Source of the DNA: Dromaius novaehollandiae
Lineage: Eukaryota > Chordata > Aves > Casuariiformes > Dromaiidae
Reading direction: 5' to 3'
Length of the DNA stretch: 64,000 nucleotides
NCBI RefSeq assembly: GCF_036370855.1
Contig: NC_088111.1
Span: forward strand, 17,519,501 to 17,583,500
How positions within the stretch are numbered: position 1 is the stretch's first letter; every line of letters starts with the position of its first letter. This document shows positions 45,766 to 57,958 of the stretch, in pieces. Below the pieces are notes generated by a model. The model was given only the letters and a program-made list of their open reading frames with translations. It had not been told where the DNA came from and searched no databases. The translations under genes and the position numbers were made by a program.

Positions 45766-46557
45766 GGGTAAGGGGGGGCGGTGGGGCTGGCCGGTGGGTG
45801 GTGCAGGGCAGGGCTCGGCCAGGCTGTGGCAGCCCCGGAGGCCCCCCAGCCCCCCAGGGCAGCCCTGGAGTCCCCGCCGGCCCCAGGCAGCCCGGCCCTC
45901 CTCGGCCTGCACGCCGCCAGCGCCCGTGGCCGCACGTCCATGGGGCAGCCGGTCCCAGGGCTCCTGCGTGGCGCCGGGGGTGCCACCAGGGGTGTGCGCG
46001 GCAGGGCGGCTGCAGCCAGTCCACTGCTGGCACCCGTCCGCTCGAGAAGTGGAGTGAAACCCTTTCTGTAGCGTCTGCAGGGATTTGGGGCGCAGGGAGA
46101 GTCCCCCGGAGATGCCTGTGGCCTCGCTGCACCCGGCCTCAGCCCCGTCACTGCGGCTGACCTCCCGCGGCGAGCTGTGAGCATCGGCAAGAGCTGCTTT
46201 CACAAACAGCACATCACCCGGGTGTTTGAGTCGAGGAGGAAACGGGAGACTCTGAACAGGCTTTTGGGGATTCCCTGAAAAGCAGTTACAAAAGACAAGC
46301 ACAAGGAGAGGCCAAGTGTGGGGTGGGATCTCTCTGCACCCATCTTTAGCCTCCCCACCTTCACAGCCACTCGATGTGGTCACCAAAAGCTGCAGACGAA
46401 GCCACCTGGGCCTGCTAGGAGCTGCGGGAGCCAAGCCCTTCTCTCCCCAGCTCTGGCTGAGGCGGAGCAGGGCGGCGGTGTCAGTGTGAATGCGGCCTGC
46501 GGAGACGCAAGCCTCAGAGCCCGCTCCCGGAGAGGAGAGTCCGTGCCGAGGACAGCC

Positions 46558-49500
46558 ATGGAGAAAATGGCCAGGGTTACCACTGCCCTGGGGGGCAACG
46601 CCATCACGGGGCGGACCATGTTCTGCCACCTCGACGCCCCTGCCAACGCCATCAGCGTGTGCCGCGATGCTGCCCAGGTGGTGGTGGCCGGCCGCAACAT
46701 CTTCAAGATTTACTCCATTGAGGAGGACCAGTTTGTGGAGAAGCTGAACCTCCGTGTCGGCCGCAAGCCCTCCTTGAACTTCAGCTGTGCGGACGTGGTG
46801 TGGCACCAGATGGACGAGAACCTGCTGGCTACGGCTGCCACCAATGGCGTGGTCGTCACCTGGAACTTGGGCAAGCCATCCCGCAACAAGCAGGACCAGC
46901 TGTTCACGGAGCACAAGCGCACTGTCAACAAGGTCTGCTTCCACCCCACTGAGGTGTACATGCTCCTCAGTGGCTCCCAGGACGGCTACATGAAATGCTT
47001 TGACCTCCGCAAGAAGGACTCCGTCAGCACCTTCTCTGGTAAGAACTCAGCCTGCTCTTTACCTCTCTACCCTGGTGAGATGCAGAGATGAGGGTCTTTG
47101 CACTTTTCCCGTGTCCAGGAGGAGGGTTTGCACCAGACACAATGTCTGGAGCAGGCAGGGAGCGAGCTGAGAGTCATTTTGCTTCTTTTGGAGGCCACTG
47201 CTTGGCAGTGATCTGTGTAGGAGTTGGCAGGGCTGGGCCCAGGTGGGGAGGCAGAAGGTGGTTGCATCTGTACCAGTTTCCTCTTCTCTCTGGGCCGGTG
47301 ATGCCCGTATCTCTTCCAGCTCTGATGCTGGGACCCAGATGGGACTGCTGGGGAGTTGAGCGCTGAGGCAGTGGCTTTGCTGGGGCTCTGTCCCATTGGG
47401 TCTTGGTTTCCCCCCCTGCTCAGGCCAGTCGGAGAGTGTGCGTGATGTGCAGTTCAGCATCCGCGACTACTTCACCTTCGCTGCCACCTTTGAGAACGGG
47501 AACGTGCAGCTGTGGGACATTCGCCGGCCAGACCGCTACGAGAGGATGTTCACGGCCCACAACGGGCCCGTTTTCTGCTGCGACTGGCACCCGGAGGACA
47601 GGTTTGTGCTGGGCTGGGCCTGGCCAGCCCCTTGGCCTGGGTGGAGACAGCCGCTAGGGAAGCTGGCAAGTGGGTTCCAGGGGAAAGCAGGGTCTCCGAT
47701 ACTCTGGCCGCTTATGTCAGGGGCTATGCTGTTGCTGGAAGAAGGTGGGAGCAGTTTTGAAAGAGCAGGATGCTCTTTGTTGAGCATGTTGTTTTGTTGT
47801 TTTTTTGACAAATCAGGTGGATTGCCAGTGGATTGCCAATGGTTAGGTAGATGCAGCCTACTGCTGGCAAGCTGCTGCCTTGCTCCTCGTGTCAGTGGTG
47901 TGCTCCAGCCCTGCAGCTCCTTGCTTGCTCCCTGCCAGGCAGCGCTGATCCTCACAAGCTGAGGCACTGAAATATGCTCAAACTGGCCTTTATCTCTGCT
48001 ATCTGTGACAAGCAAAAGACTTGGGTGGGGAGAATGGATGCGTCTGGGAGCCCTCCAGATGAGTGTTGTTCTGAAGATACAGGGCCTGGAACTGGGATGG
48101 GGAGGAAGGGTGTTGCCTGGCCTGGTTATTTGGGAGCAGAGGCGTTCGGGTAGTGTGTGGGAGGACGCGATTGCAGCCTGGCTGCCTCCCGTTGGCATGG
48201 AGTGCGGCTCAGCCGGCCGGCCCGTCCTGGCGTGCAGTTGCACCTGGGTTGCGAGCACCATCCACCTCTGCGCTCAGGCTGGAAAGGAGCGGTGAACTGC
48301 CACACGTCCCCAACCAACTCCAAGGTTGGTGTCTCACCATCTTTCTCTGTCCTTCTCCCAGGGGCTGGCTGGCAACAGGCGGCCGAGATAAGATGGTGAA
48401 GGTGTGGGACATGAACACCACGCGGGCAAAGGAGATCTACTGCGTGCAGACCATCGCCTCTGTGGCCCGGGTGAAGTGGCGCCCGGAGTGCAAGCACCAC
48501 ATCGCCACCTGCTCCATGATGGTGGACCACAACATCTACGTGTGGGACGTGCGGCGCCCCTTCATCCCCTCCGCCATGTTCGAGGAGCACAAGGATGTCA
48601 CCACGGGCATCGTGTGGCGTCACCTCCATGACCCCTATTTCCTCCTCTCGGGCTCCAAGGACAGCACCCTGTACCAGCACATCTTCAAGGACGCCAGCCA
48701 GCCCATCGACCGCGCCAACCCTGAGGGGCTGTGCTACAGCCTCTATGGAGACCTGGCCTTCGCGGCCAAAGAGAGCCTCATCTCCTCCGACTCCAACCGC
48801 AAGCCCTACATCGGGGACCGGCGCCACCCCATCTTTTTCAAGCGCAAGCTGGACCCCACGGAGCAGTTCGAGTACATCTCCTCCTCGAGCGCCCTCAGCG
48901 TCTTCGAGACGGATGTGGAGAGCGGCAGCATGGACTGGTTCGTCCACACCGCCAAGCAGTACGCGCTGGCCGGCAGGCCCCTGGCTGAGCTCTGCGATCA
49001 CAACGCCAAGGTGGCCAAGGACCTAGACCGCAACCAGGTGAGCGCGGGGCGGGGAGGGCTCTGTCACTCCGCTCAGGCCCCGCAGCCCCTTCCCTCCTGC
49101 CTGTGCCGTGGGGGGTGCCTGCTCCCAGCCCACCATGCCCAGGGGATGGAGAGAGGTGCTGCAAGGTGAAACCTGCCCTTGGGGGTTGTCACTTGTGGGG
49201 CCCATGCCCTGACCTCGCCCTGCCCCAGGCGTGTCTCGTTTGTGGGACAGGGAAGTGGCCATACCTCTGCCCTGGGCAGATCTGTGGAAACGCGCTGGGT
49301 CGATGCTGGGACCTCCAGCTCTTCCCGCTGGCTGTTCTTTCTCCTCTAGAGCGTGTCTTTTCTCATGTTCCTCAAGATCCTGCTGTTTCTGCCAGCCTCT
49401 TCCAGCCCTCCCCTACTCCCATCCCCTTCCTCAGCTGGATTTTCCCACTCTCATCTCCTTTCTCTTCTGCTTTTAGTCCTTTGCACCCAAGGAGACTCTT

Positions 49501-52500
49501 GCCACAGGTTTGGACTGGTCCCGAGGTTGACAGATGCTGTCAGGAGGAGACCTACCACCCTAGCTTGATGGGAGCTCCACTGGCTTATAGTCTCTCTTCT
49601 CCACCCATCTCTTCCTCTCTCCTCCATCTCTTCCATCTCTCCTCTTCCTCTGGCTGTCCCTGGGAGGTTTCCCTTCACTGTACCTGTAACATTGACACCT
49701 GTAACACTGTTGCCTACAACAAGCATAACTGTGGGTGTGTGCCTGGAAATCTGACACCCCGAGAGCCTGCCCCGCGCAGCAGCACGCGCTGGTAGCTTGG
49801 AGTCGGGCACGTGGCTGCGCGGGCCTGGCCTAGGCTCCGGTGGCGGGATCTGATTGCCTTTGCTGGGCCACCCCTGTGGGATGGGCCGGATGGATGGGGA
49901 TGTGTAGCGGTGTTTAGAGTCTGATCAGACAAAAAAAATGACTTGAGGGAAGAAAAAAAAAAAAAAGCCTGGCTCCCTGCTGGATGAAGCACCGTTTCAG
50001 GGGAGGTGACAATGACTATTTATTGATATATTCCATGACTTCAGGAGACCTGGTTGTCTCCCCTATGGGAGATCTGGGGTAGGCTGGAACCACAGCACTG
50101 TCTTGGCTGGCATGGCAGCACTGGTGTGAGGGAGCAGAGCCTCAGAAGGTCCCTGTGCGCGGCGTAGCCATCTCCTGTCCGTGGCTGTTGTGCTCCCCAG
50201 CTTGCAGCTAGCAGGAGGGGTCTGACTCCTCTCTCCTCTGGGATAGGTGGCTCAAACATGGACAATGCTCCGAATCATCTATTCCAGCCTCGGCACTGTG
50301 TCCTCCACTAACCTCAATCACAGCATAGGGAAAGGCAGCACCACCCTCCCGCTCATGAACAGGTAAGGGCCGCCTTGGGGTGCCAGGAGTCGGGCTGAGC
50401 TGTGTGATGGCTGGGGCTAGCTCCAGCAACGGGAGGTCAGAGCAGAGACAGCTCCTTGCCCAGGCTGGAGTCGCTGGACAGGAGCAAGGATGGCTCTCCC
50501 TGAGCCTCAGGCTGCTCAAATACCCTGTCATGCAGGTTTGCAGGTTGTTTTCCATGTAGGCGTCAGAAGTGAGTGGCCAGCCTGGCCTCAGGCCACGGGG
50601 TGTGGGCGATTCACATGTATGCTCCCTTTTCGCTTTGAAACCAAGTTTGAAGCTGGCTGTGGTGGGGTGTGAGGCTGTTGTAGTCTGTCGTCATTTAACC
50701 AGTGAGCTGTAGTCTGAGACTGTGACCATGGTTTGGGGCTGGAGAACCCTTGTCTCGCCCCTGGAGCCAGAGCTGTCACTGGGCTAACGCTGGTGCGGAG
50801 CGAGGTCTCTTGTCTTTCAAAGGGAGAGGGCAGCTCGGCTTCACAAGTGGCTTGTTGGCGTTGAGAACCCCACTGTGGGCTGATGAAGCAGGAAAACCTG
50901 TTTTGAATGACATAAAACTGATGAGTGAGGACTCCAAATTAATTCTCAAACCTTGTAGGACCTGGTTCCCAGATGACTAGCGTAAACTTGAATAGCATCA
51001 AAGAAAACACTTCCATCAGGCAAGCTCTCTGCATCCAGACAGGTCATTGTCAATGCAACAATACCTTGCAAGCAGCGAGCTGAAGAGCGCAGTTCTCCTT
51101 CCTTTCCATTCAGTTCCCTTCCACCTCAGTACAGCTTGAGAGCAGTCATGCATAACAAATAGCAACTCATCTTGCAGAAAGGCAGCTCCTTGTTTATCCA
51201 CTTCTAAGGTGAATGCAAACGTTAAGAAATGGCTCAGGGGGCTGTGCTCGGCTCTGAAGTTGTCTAAGGAAATCTTTGCAGGTGCCTTCCTGGTGAGTGT
51301 GGAGAGATGCCAGAAAAATGACAGTGGTAACAATTGCGGTACTTTTTTTTTTCTTTTTGTAAGCTACAGAGTGGGGAGAACTGGCTTTTTTGCTCTCAGG
51401 AAAATCACCATGTCTTGTGTTCCTACTTTCAAATCGATTGGAAACCTATATCCAGGCTCTTTGCTGTCTAGAATGGAAGCTGTAAACTTCTGTGACCATT
51501 AAAATAAGCAAGTGGTTTCTTTCCCAGCTTTAACCTGAAAGACATCCCCTCTGGGCTAGGCAGCGAGTCGAGACTGGATCGCAGTAAAGGAGAGAGCCGC
51601 ACGGAAAATATCCTCATGGATTCCTCCTCCACCTTGATCAACAACGAGGGTAACACTTCTGGGGCAGGCCCAGGCCCGGCTCCACGTGCTGGGGAGCCTG
51701 CTGGGGCTAAGCCCACGTCCTGTGGCTGTCCCCTCCTCGGCTGACCCCTGATGGCACAGCGCCAGCCACAGAGGGCTTTGGTGTGGGAGGGCTCTGGCCT
51801 CAATGAAACAGGCTGAGCCCTGGGGGCTGCAGAAGGACAATTAACCCCTGTGACCGCCACAGTGGTGGCAGCGGGTGCCGGGGACGCAACCAAGCTGTGG
51901 AGCTGGGCGAACCGGCTGGCTCAGACGCAGCCTGATGCACTGGGGCATGGGACAGGGGATGTGTGTTTTACTGTGTGGCCAACAAGGATGCACTGACTTC
52001 TTTCTCTGGGCACGCAGACAACGAGGAGACAGAGGGCAGCGATGTCCCTGCTGACTATCTGCTGGGGGATGTGGAAGGGGACGAGGATGACCTCTACATG
52101 ATGGACCACGAGAACCCCCACGGTGAGTGTACCGCTGGTGCTGAGAGGTGTTGCCTATCCCAGCCGTGTTGCTGGATTTTTTCCTGGCCTTTCCCTGTCC
52201 ATGGCACAGGCTTTGCTGACAGGAAGGGTGTTTTTCCTTACAGCTGAAGAGCAAGAATACAGCCTTCCCCAGGAAGCCTTCCCCCTGCGCCACGAAATCG
52301 TGGACAACCCATCAGCCTTGGACCACTTGCAGGACAAGGCTGACTCCCCTCATGTCAGTGGCAACGAGGCCGAGACGGTGTCACTGACACCCGTGGAGTC
52401 CTTCTCCCTCATCTCCATCTCTCACTCTCTCTACGAGAACCGCCTGCCTTCCGACTTCTTCAACCCCATCGTGCGGGACACGCTGCTCTTCTACGCGGAG

Positions 52501-53795
52501 CAGGGCGACGTGCAGACAGCCGTGTCGGTGCTCATCGTGCTGGGAGACCGCATCCGCAAGGAGATCGATGAGCAGACCCAGGTACCCACAGGGAAGCCGA
52601 CAAAACCACCTCAGCTGCCCCCTTCCTGCCCACATCGTGGGTTGCGCTGCCTCTTCCTCCCTGTCTGTTCCCTGAGAACTGCCTTTCTGGAGGGCTGTGT
52701 AGGTGGGTGCAGGCGTCCCCGCCATAGGCGAAACCGTTATACCCTGCCGTTGTGCTGCACGCTGCGAGTGTGAAGTGTTGCAGGAGTGTCTGTTGTCCTG
52801 GAGACAGTGTACGTGCATGTCTACTGGGGCCGCAGCAAGAGAAGCGTTGAGACTTCATCCCCTTTCCCTTTCCCAGCATCTCTGACCCAGGAGATCGAGC
52901 AGGTCCCTGAGGAAAAGTGTGCAGTTCCCCTGTGAACCAGGCAAGGGCTGTGAGCCTGGGGCAGAGACCTTCCTCGCTGAGGCCACGTGGCAGGTGCCTC
53001 CCTGCAAGGGAGGGTGAGGGGCTCTGTGCTGTGCTGCCAGTCCTGGCAGGGCAGTGGAGCCCGGCCTGATGGTCTCCCGGGAGGTCCTGTGTCCGGCCTG
53101 GGTGGTGGCCGCAGAGCAGTTCCTCTGCTGCCAGGATCTAGCCTTGGGGAGCTGACCCTGGGCCTGGGGTCCCCAGGCAGAGCTGGGGGAATCGGGGCTC
53201 AGCTACGTGTGGCCGTTCTAGGAGCACTGGTACACGTCCTACATCGACCTGCTGCAGCGCTTCCAGCTCTGGAACATCTCCAACGAGGTGATCAAGCTGA
53301 GCACGTGCCGTGCCATCAACTGCCTCAACCAGGCCTCCACCACCCTGCACATCAACTGCAGCAACTGCAAGCGGCCCATGAGCAACAGGGGCTGGATCTG
53401 CGACAGGTGAGGGCGGCGCAGCCACCGAGGCGAGGGGCAGAGCCCGGGTGTGTCCCTTGTTCCTCCACGCGGGTGGCAGCACGCGCCCTGCCCAGCCTGG
53501 GCTGCTCCCGGGGACTCCCGGAACCGGCCCTGCCCCAGGAGGATGGGGTCGGTGTCCTTGCGTGTCCCCCCTTTGCCTCCCCGCGGCGCTTCCCTGCGCG
53601 CGCTGACCCGTCTCCTCTCCGGACAGGTGTCGGCAGTGCGCCAGCATGTGTGCCGTGTGCCACCACGTGGTGAAGGGGCTCTTCGTGTGGTGCCAGGGCT
53701 GCAGCCACGGCGGGCACCTCCAGCACATCATGAAGTGGCTGGAGACGAGCTCGCACTGCCCGGCGGGCTGCGGCCACCTCTGCGAGTACACCTGA
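46558..53795 (+). CDS. WDR24: WDR24, GATOR2 complex subunit, complete coding region
   Basis: Seen: nine coding exons, 46558-47038, 47424-47601, 48362-49037, 50247-50362, 51528-51649, 52018-52122, 52244-52581, 53222-53406 and 53627-53795, all with consensus splice sites and consistent phase: 789 codons plus TGA (human 790). Starts [13 protein letters not shown]. The N-terminal half is a WD40 propeller (for example [20 protein letters not shown] from residue 80, then [14 protein letters not shown] and [20 protein letters not shown]). A linker with the acidic run [27 protein letters not shown] follows, then a helical region ([19 protein letters not shown]). Residues 717-789 are a Cys/His-rich zinc/RING region ([35 protein letters not shown]) with all ligands apparently present. 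Known: GATOR2 activates mTORC1 by antagonising GATOR1 at lysosomes, and WDR24's RING is functionally important. Tandem with JMJD8. Confidence 0.98.
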
Positions 53796-54042
53796 CCGCC
53801 GGGGCCGCAGCGGCACCGGGGGGCCGAAGATGGGAGCCGCCCGGGCCGGAGCCGCTGTCCCGGCCGGGCGGAGGCGGCGCTGGGGCTCTGTGCCAGGGGC
53901 GCCCGCGGCCCCCCAGCCCTTCCCAACCTCATCCCTGTATTTATTTCTGTGAGCAGTGTGTAAATAGTGCAGTGCGCTGAGCCCCGGGGCCGCGCGCTCC
54001 GTGTCGGAGCCGCCCCAGGCTCCGGGTTTTATTTCGTACCGC

Positions 54043-54048
54043 ATTAAA
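54043..54048 (+). promoter_or_regulatory. WDR24: WDR24 poly(A) signal (ATTAAA)
   Basis: ATTAAA, the commonest variant hexamer, 248 bases after the WDR24 stop, with a T-rich patch just before it (GGGTTTTATTTCG). It is only about 240 bases before the JMJD8 ATG. Confidence 0.65.
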
Positions 54049-54099
54049 CCAGAGCAGAGCGAGCTCCTGCTCCGGGCGGCCGCGCCTCCCCGCGGGGCG

Positions 54100-54289
54100 G
54101 GCTGCGGGGCGGGGCCCCTTGAGGCGCGGGGCATGTCGGGACATGTAGTCCTGGGGCGGCAGCCAATGGCAGTGTCGGGGTGCGCGCTGCCTGCCGGGAA
54201 GCGGCGTCGGGGCGCGGGGGCTGCCGGGAAGCGCAGTCCGCGGCCGGGCGGTGCGCGGGGCCCCGGTGCCGGCGCCCGTCGCGGGCCCC
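54100..54289 (+). promoter_or_regulatory. JMJD8: JMJD8 CpG-island promoter
   Basis: CpG-rich, TATA-less. GGGACATGTAGT at 54138-54149 is, on the minus strand, ACTACATGTCCC, matching the ZNF143/THAP11 (SBS) consensus ACTACANNTCCC. CCAAT follows at 54163-54167, then two copies of CTGCCGGGAAGCG (around 54190 and 54223). It sits entirely between the WDR24 poly(A) signal and the JMJD8 start codon. Confidence 0.5.
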
Positions 54290-56520
54290 ATGGCGGCGCC
54301 GCGGCGGCGGCTGCTGCCGCTGCTGCTGCCGCTGGCCTGGGCCGCGGGCTGCGCCGCCGCGCCGGACGGCGGCTGGTAAGGGCGCGGCGGGGGGGCGGGC
54401 GCGGCGGGGGGGCGGGCGGGCCGGGCCGCGCCCGGTGCCCGGTACCGAGCGGAGGCTCCGTTGCAGGGCGGCGGGCGCGCTGCCGGAGGAGGAGCGGTGC
54501 ACCGTGGAGCGGGCAGACGCCTCCCTCACCTACTCCGGCTTCCTGCAGCGGTACGGGCCGCCCCGGGGAGGGCCGTGGGGGCAGGCCGCGGTGCCCCGGG
54601 CGGGGGTGTGGGGCAGGCCCTGGCAGAAGGTTGTGGTCAGGTCCCGGTGCCCTAGGTGGGGGGTGTGGGGCAGGCCCGGTGTCCCGGGGGGAAGTTGGGG
54701 TCAGGTCCCGGTGTCCCGGGTGGGGGGTGCAGGGCAGGCCCGGTGCACCGGGGGGGTTGGGGGTCAGACCCGTCAGGGAGACCGCGGTGTGCTCTCTGTG
54801 CCGCCCAGGTTCGCCTTCTCCCGGCCCGTCATCATCCGCGGGGCCACCGACAACTCGGTGAGTGCTGGGGGGCTGCGCCGGGGAGTGTGGGGTGGGCGTG
54901 GGGCCCGGGAGGGCTGAGCTGGGTCAGCGGGGGGGGCGGGGGGGGCTGTGGCCGTGCCCTGCCGCGGGGACCCAAGACCCCTGCCCGGGCTGCCCCCTCG
55001 CAGGGCAGGGGGAGGCTGCAGCGACCCGGCCCCCACCGCCCGCGGTGCCCCCGCAGGTCTTCCAGGCGCTGTGCGCCAAGGACAAGCTGCTGGCCGCCTT
55101 CGGGGACCACCTGGTGCGCCTCAGCACCGCCAACACCTACTCCTACCGCAAAGGTGAGGTCGGGGGGGCACCCCCGGGTGCAGCTCCCCGCCGAAACGGG
55201 GCGCCCCCAGCCCCTGGGGACAGGGGTCTCTTCCTCAGCTCGCTGCCTGCCTTGCAGTGGACGTGCCCTTCCAGGAGTATGTGGAGCATCTGCTGAAGCC
55301 CCAGGACCCGGCCACGCTGGGCAGCGGTAGGTAACAGTGTCACACGTACCCGCTCCCTCCAGCCAGCGCCTGGGGCCTCGCCAGCCTTGACGTGTCCATC
55401 TTCTTCCCCCATAGATACCCTCTATTTTTTTGGTGACAACAACTTCACCGAGTGGGGCCCGCTCTTCCAGAAGTATGTGCCTCCTCCCTTCCACATCCCA
55501 GGCACCAGAGGTGCCTACAGCTTTGGGATCGCAGGTCAGTGCCGGGCAGGCCGCGGGTGACAGCATGAGGCAGGACCCTCCGGGCGCTGGCAGCCCCGTG
55601 GCTGGGCAAAAGGGGGGGTCTTCCACCACCACCTCTCTCCACAGGCTCCGGCTCGGGTGTTCCCTTTCACTGGCACGGCCCCGGTTACTCGGAGGTGATC
55701 TTCGGCAGGAAGGTGAGCACCGAGCCCCGGTGGGAAGGCAGGGGGAGAAAAAGTAGCTCTCTCCTGACAGCCGGAGCGAGGGAGGAGCTGGAAGTCACCA
55801 GGACCTGAGACTCCCTGTCTTTCAGCGCTGGTTTCTGTACCCGCCGGATAAAACTCCCCACTTCCACCCCAACGAGACGACGCTGGCCTGGCTCCATCAC
55901 ACGTACCCCACCCTGCTGCCGGGGGAGCGGCCGCTGGAGTGCACCATCCACCCCGGGGAGGTGAGTCCCGTGCCCGGCCCTGAGCCAGCCACGCGGGGGG
56001 AGGCAGCGCGGAGAGCCTGGCGAGCGGGGAGGGGTGTCCGCGGTGCCGCCAGCCCCTCTCCACCCCGCTGGGTTTGTGCCTCGGTTCCCGTGGGGAGGTG
56101 CGCGGGGTTCACCCAGCACCCTGGGACTGGGGGAGGAGGCGGGGTGCAGCCCTGCTGCCCTGCTCCATCCGCTGCTTGTGCGGGAGGGAAGTGATGGCCC
56201 TGGCAGCAAGGAGGCCCCTTATGCTGCTTGGAGCCGGCAGCTGCCCTTGTGGCACTGCGAGGACCAGGCCCTAGCCCAGGGCCGGGGCAAACTGAACAGC
56301 ATCGAGCAGGAAGAGAGCTTGGAGGAGCTCAGAGACAGGTGGGGGGAACGTGGGATTCCTCCGCCTTTCCGGTGTCTGCTGAACCTTATGGCCCCTGAAA
56401 AGGCAGGACACGGTGGGAGCCCCCACTCTCTCCCCGCAGGTCCTGTATTTCCCAGACCGCTGGTGGCACGCCACGCTCAACCTGGACACGAGCGTCTTCA
56501 TCTCCACCTTTCTGGGGTAG
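54290..56520 (+). CDS. JMJD8: JMJD8, ER-lumenal JmjC-domain protein, complete
   Basis: Seen: nine exons, 54290-54375, 54467-54550, 54809-54857, 55057-55153, 55258-55326, 55415-55534, 55645-55712, 55826-55960 and 56440-56520 (TAG), phases consistent, 262 codons (human 264). A signal peptide covers about residues 1-24 (leucine-rich core LLPLLLPLAWAAG). Then CTVERADASLTYSGF, FSRPVIIRGATDNS, LSTANTYSYRK and LYFFGDNNFTEW (N-glycosylation sequon at N138). The JmjC/cupin core is VPFHWHGPGYSEV (residues 174-186), RWFLYPPDKTPHFHPN and LYFPDRWWHATLN (H246). Known: JMJD8 is a soluble ER-lumenal protein without demonstrated demethylase activity. Where active JmjC enzymes have HxD/E, this copy has H177-W-H179, as the family does. 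Convergent with STUB1. Confidence 0.97.
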
Positions 56521-56823
56521 AGCCAGAAGCGCGGCCTGCCCTGCCGGGACGCTCTGCCAAGCACCACCTCCTGCAGCCGGGCCCAGCCCTGTGCCTGAGG
56601 ACGCGCTGCCCTCGTCCCTGCCACGTCCTGCGGGCGGTGAGTGCGACTGTGACGTGGGCTCTGTACCAGAGCAACCATCAGCTGTGTGGAGGCGACTCGG
56701 CAGCTCCGGCTCCTGCAGCTGTGTGGGAAGCGCAGGGCCAGCAACCTCCTCCTTAAATACTGGTGTAGGGACCAAGTACCTGAAGAAGTTCTGGTATTTA
56801 CTGTTCTCCTTCCTCCCCCTTGG

Positions 56824-56829
56824 ATTAAA
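56824..56829 (+). promoter_or_regulatory. JMJD8: JMJD8 poly(A) signal (ATTAAA)
   Basis: ATTAAA about 300 bases after the JMJD8 stop, followed by T/G-rich sequence (TTTATGTTCTGTCATAG, TCGTGTGTTGCTG) typical of a downstream element. Confidence 0.65.
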
Positions 56830-56849
56830 ATTTATGTTCTGTCATAGCT

Positions 56850-57795
56850 CCTCGTGTGTTGCTGCATCCCAGCTACGAAAGCTTAGGAAAAAGACAGGAG
56901 CTGTGGCCATCCCCAGCCCACACAGCCAGTGCGAGGGCAGGGTGGATCTCGGCTCGCGAGCTACTGCAGCCATTTGCTCTTTGCCCCAAGACCGGAGTTA
57001 GATGGCCTCTGCTGGGCCCAGCTGCTCTGTGGATGAGCCAGGCCCCTCGCAGGGCTGCGCACCGGGTGCAGCAGGAAAGGCTGCTCCTTGAGCTTGAATT
57101 AGGATCCTAAGGCAGCCAAAGGCTGAGGGGAACCAGGCCTGAGCCTGGTGCTGTGACTCAGTTTCACAAGCCAGACCATTAGCTCCCTCCTTTGCAGCTA
57201 TGCAGTGCCTGAAGGTGGGCAGATCCGGCAGCTGCAGCTGTAGCACCCTCACCCTGCCCTCCCCAGCAGCCTAGAGCCCCCAGCAGCAACTGTTGCCGGT
57301 TTCCGCTAGCTCGGCTGGCAGCCAGGCCCTCCTCTGCCCCGACAGCCTCCGCTCTTCCCCCAAGTCCCCGGAGAGCAGCTGCAGCGACCGTCCCCCGAGG
57401 CAGCACCACAGCAGCCTGGCCCGATTCAATCTGGGCCACGTCTCTGCTCCTCGCCAAGGATGGAGCACAGCCCGGGGCCCGTGCGCCTCCCCGGGGCTTC
57501 TGCGCCATGGACCAGCCATGTTCTAGGCCAAGAGAGTCTCAGGGGAGCTGTGGTGTCCCTATCAATCAGGCTGTACCAGGGCTGGATGTAAAAAGCTCAA
57601 ATGCATCAGAGCAAAATCCAGATCCACATGATACCAGTGAGGGGAAACAGGCATCACCCCTGCCGAGCTGCCCAAGGGACGCGGCAGCAGGCGTTACCTC
57701 CGTAGGGGTCGAGGTCTGGTACGACTGGAAGGCGACCCGCTTTCTCCCGCCTTTTACAGTTGGAAATCAATGCAGTCATCAAACAGTCAAGCTAT
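56850..57795. other. Short intergenic spacer between the convergent JMJD8 and STUB1 3' ends
   Basis: Unique sequence without exons, repeats or RNA genes that I can recognise. The two transcripts, as judged by their poly(A) signals, should not overlap here. Confidence 0.5.
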
Positions 57796-57803
57796 TTTTC
57801 ACA

Positions 57804-57824
57804 TTTATTGCTGAATTATTTATT
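57804..57824 (-). promoter_or_regulatory. STUB1: STUB1 poly(A) signals (two AATAAA on minus strand)
   Basis: TTTATT at 57804-57809 and 57819-57824 are AATAAA on the minus strand, about 1.0 kb past the STUB1 stop codon. The interval 57825-58844 is therefore read as STUB1 3' UTR. Confidence 0.6.
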
Positions 57825-57921
57825 GACGTTGGCAAACTTCCAGAGAGTGCTCAAAAGCCAGGCAGGCTATAGGCCAACCATACAGCGAAACTTCCAACAA
57901 CCGAAATGCTTTAGCCTCAGT

Positions 57922-57926
<5 letters not shown>

Positions 57927-57955
<29 letters not shown>
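57927..57955. repeat. Poly(T) run of 29 (poly(A) on the STUB1 sense strand)
   Basis: An uninterrupted run of 29 T on the plus strand, inside the presumed STUB1 3' UTR and about 100 bases before its poly(A) signals in transcript terms. No retroposon body was recognised next to it. Confidence 0.95.

Positions 57956-57958
<3 letters not shown>

Noticed and set aside
43349-46132. Minus-strand open frame of 927 codons, plus an overlapping 656-codon frame at 44974-46944
   Set aside because: Pro/Arg/Gly-rich low-complexity translation of CpG-rich and minisatellite DNA antisense to FBXL16 3' UTR and the WDR24 promoter; no domain, and stop-poor composition explains its length.
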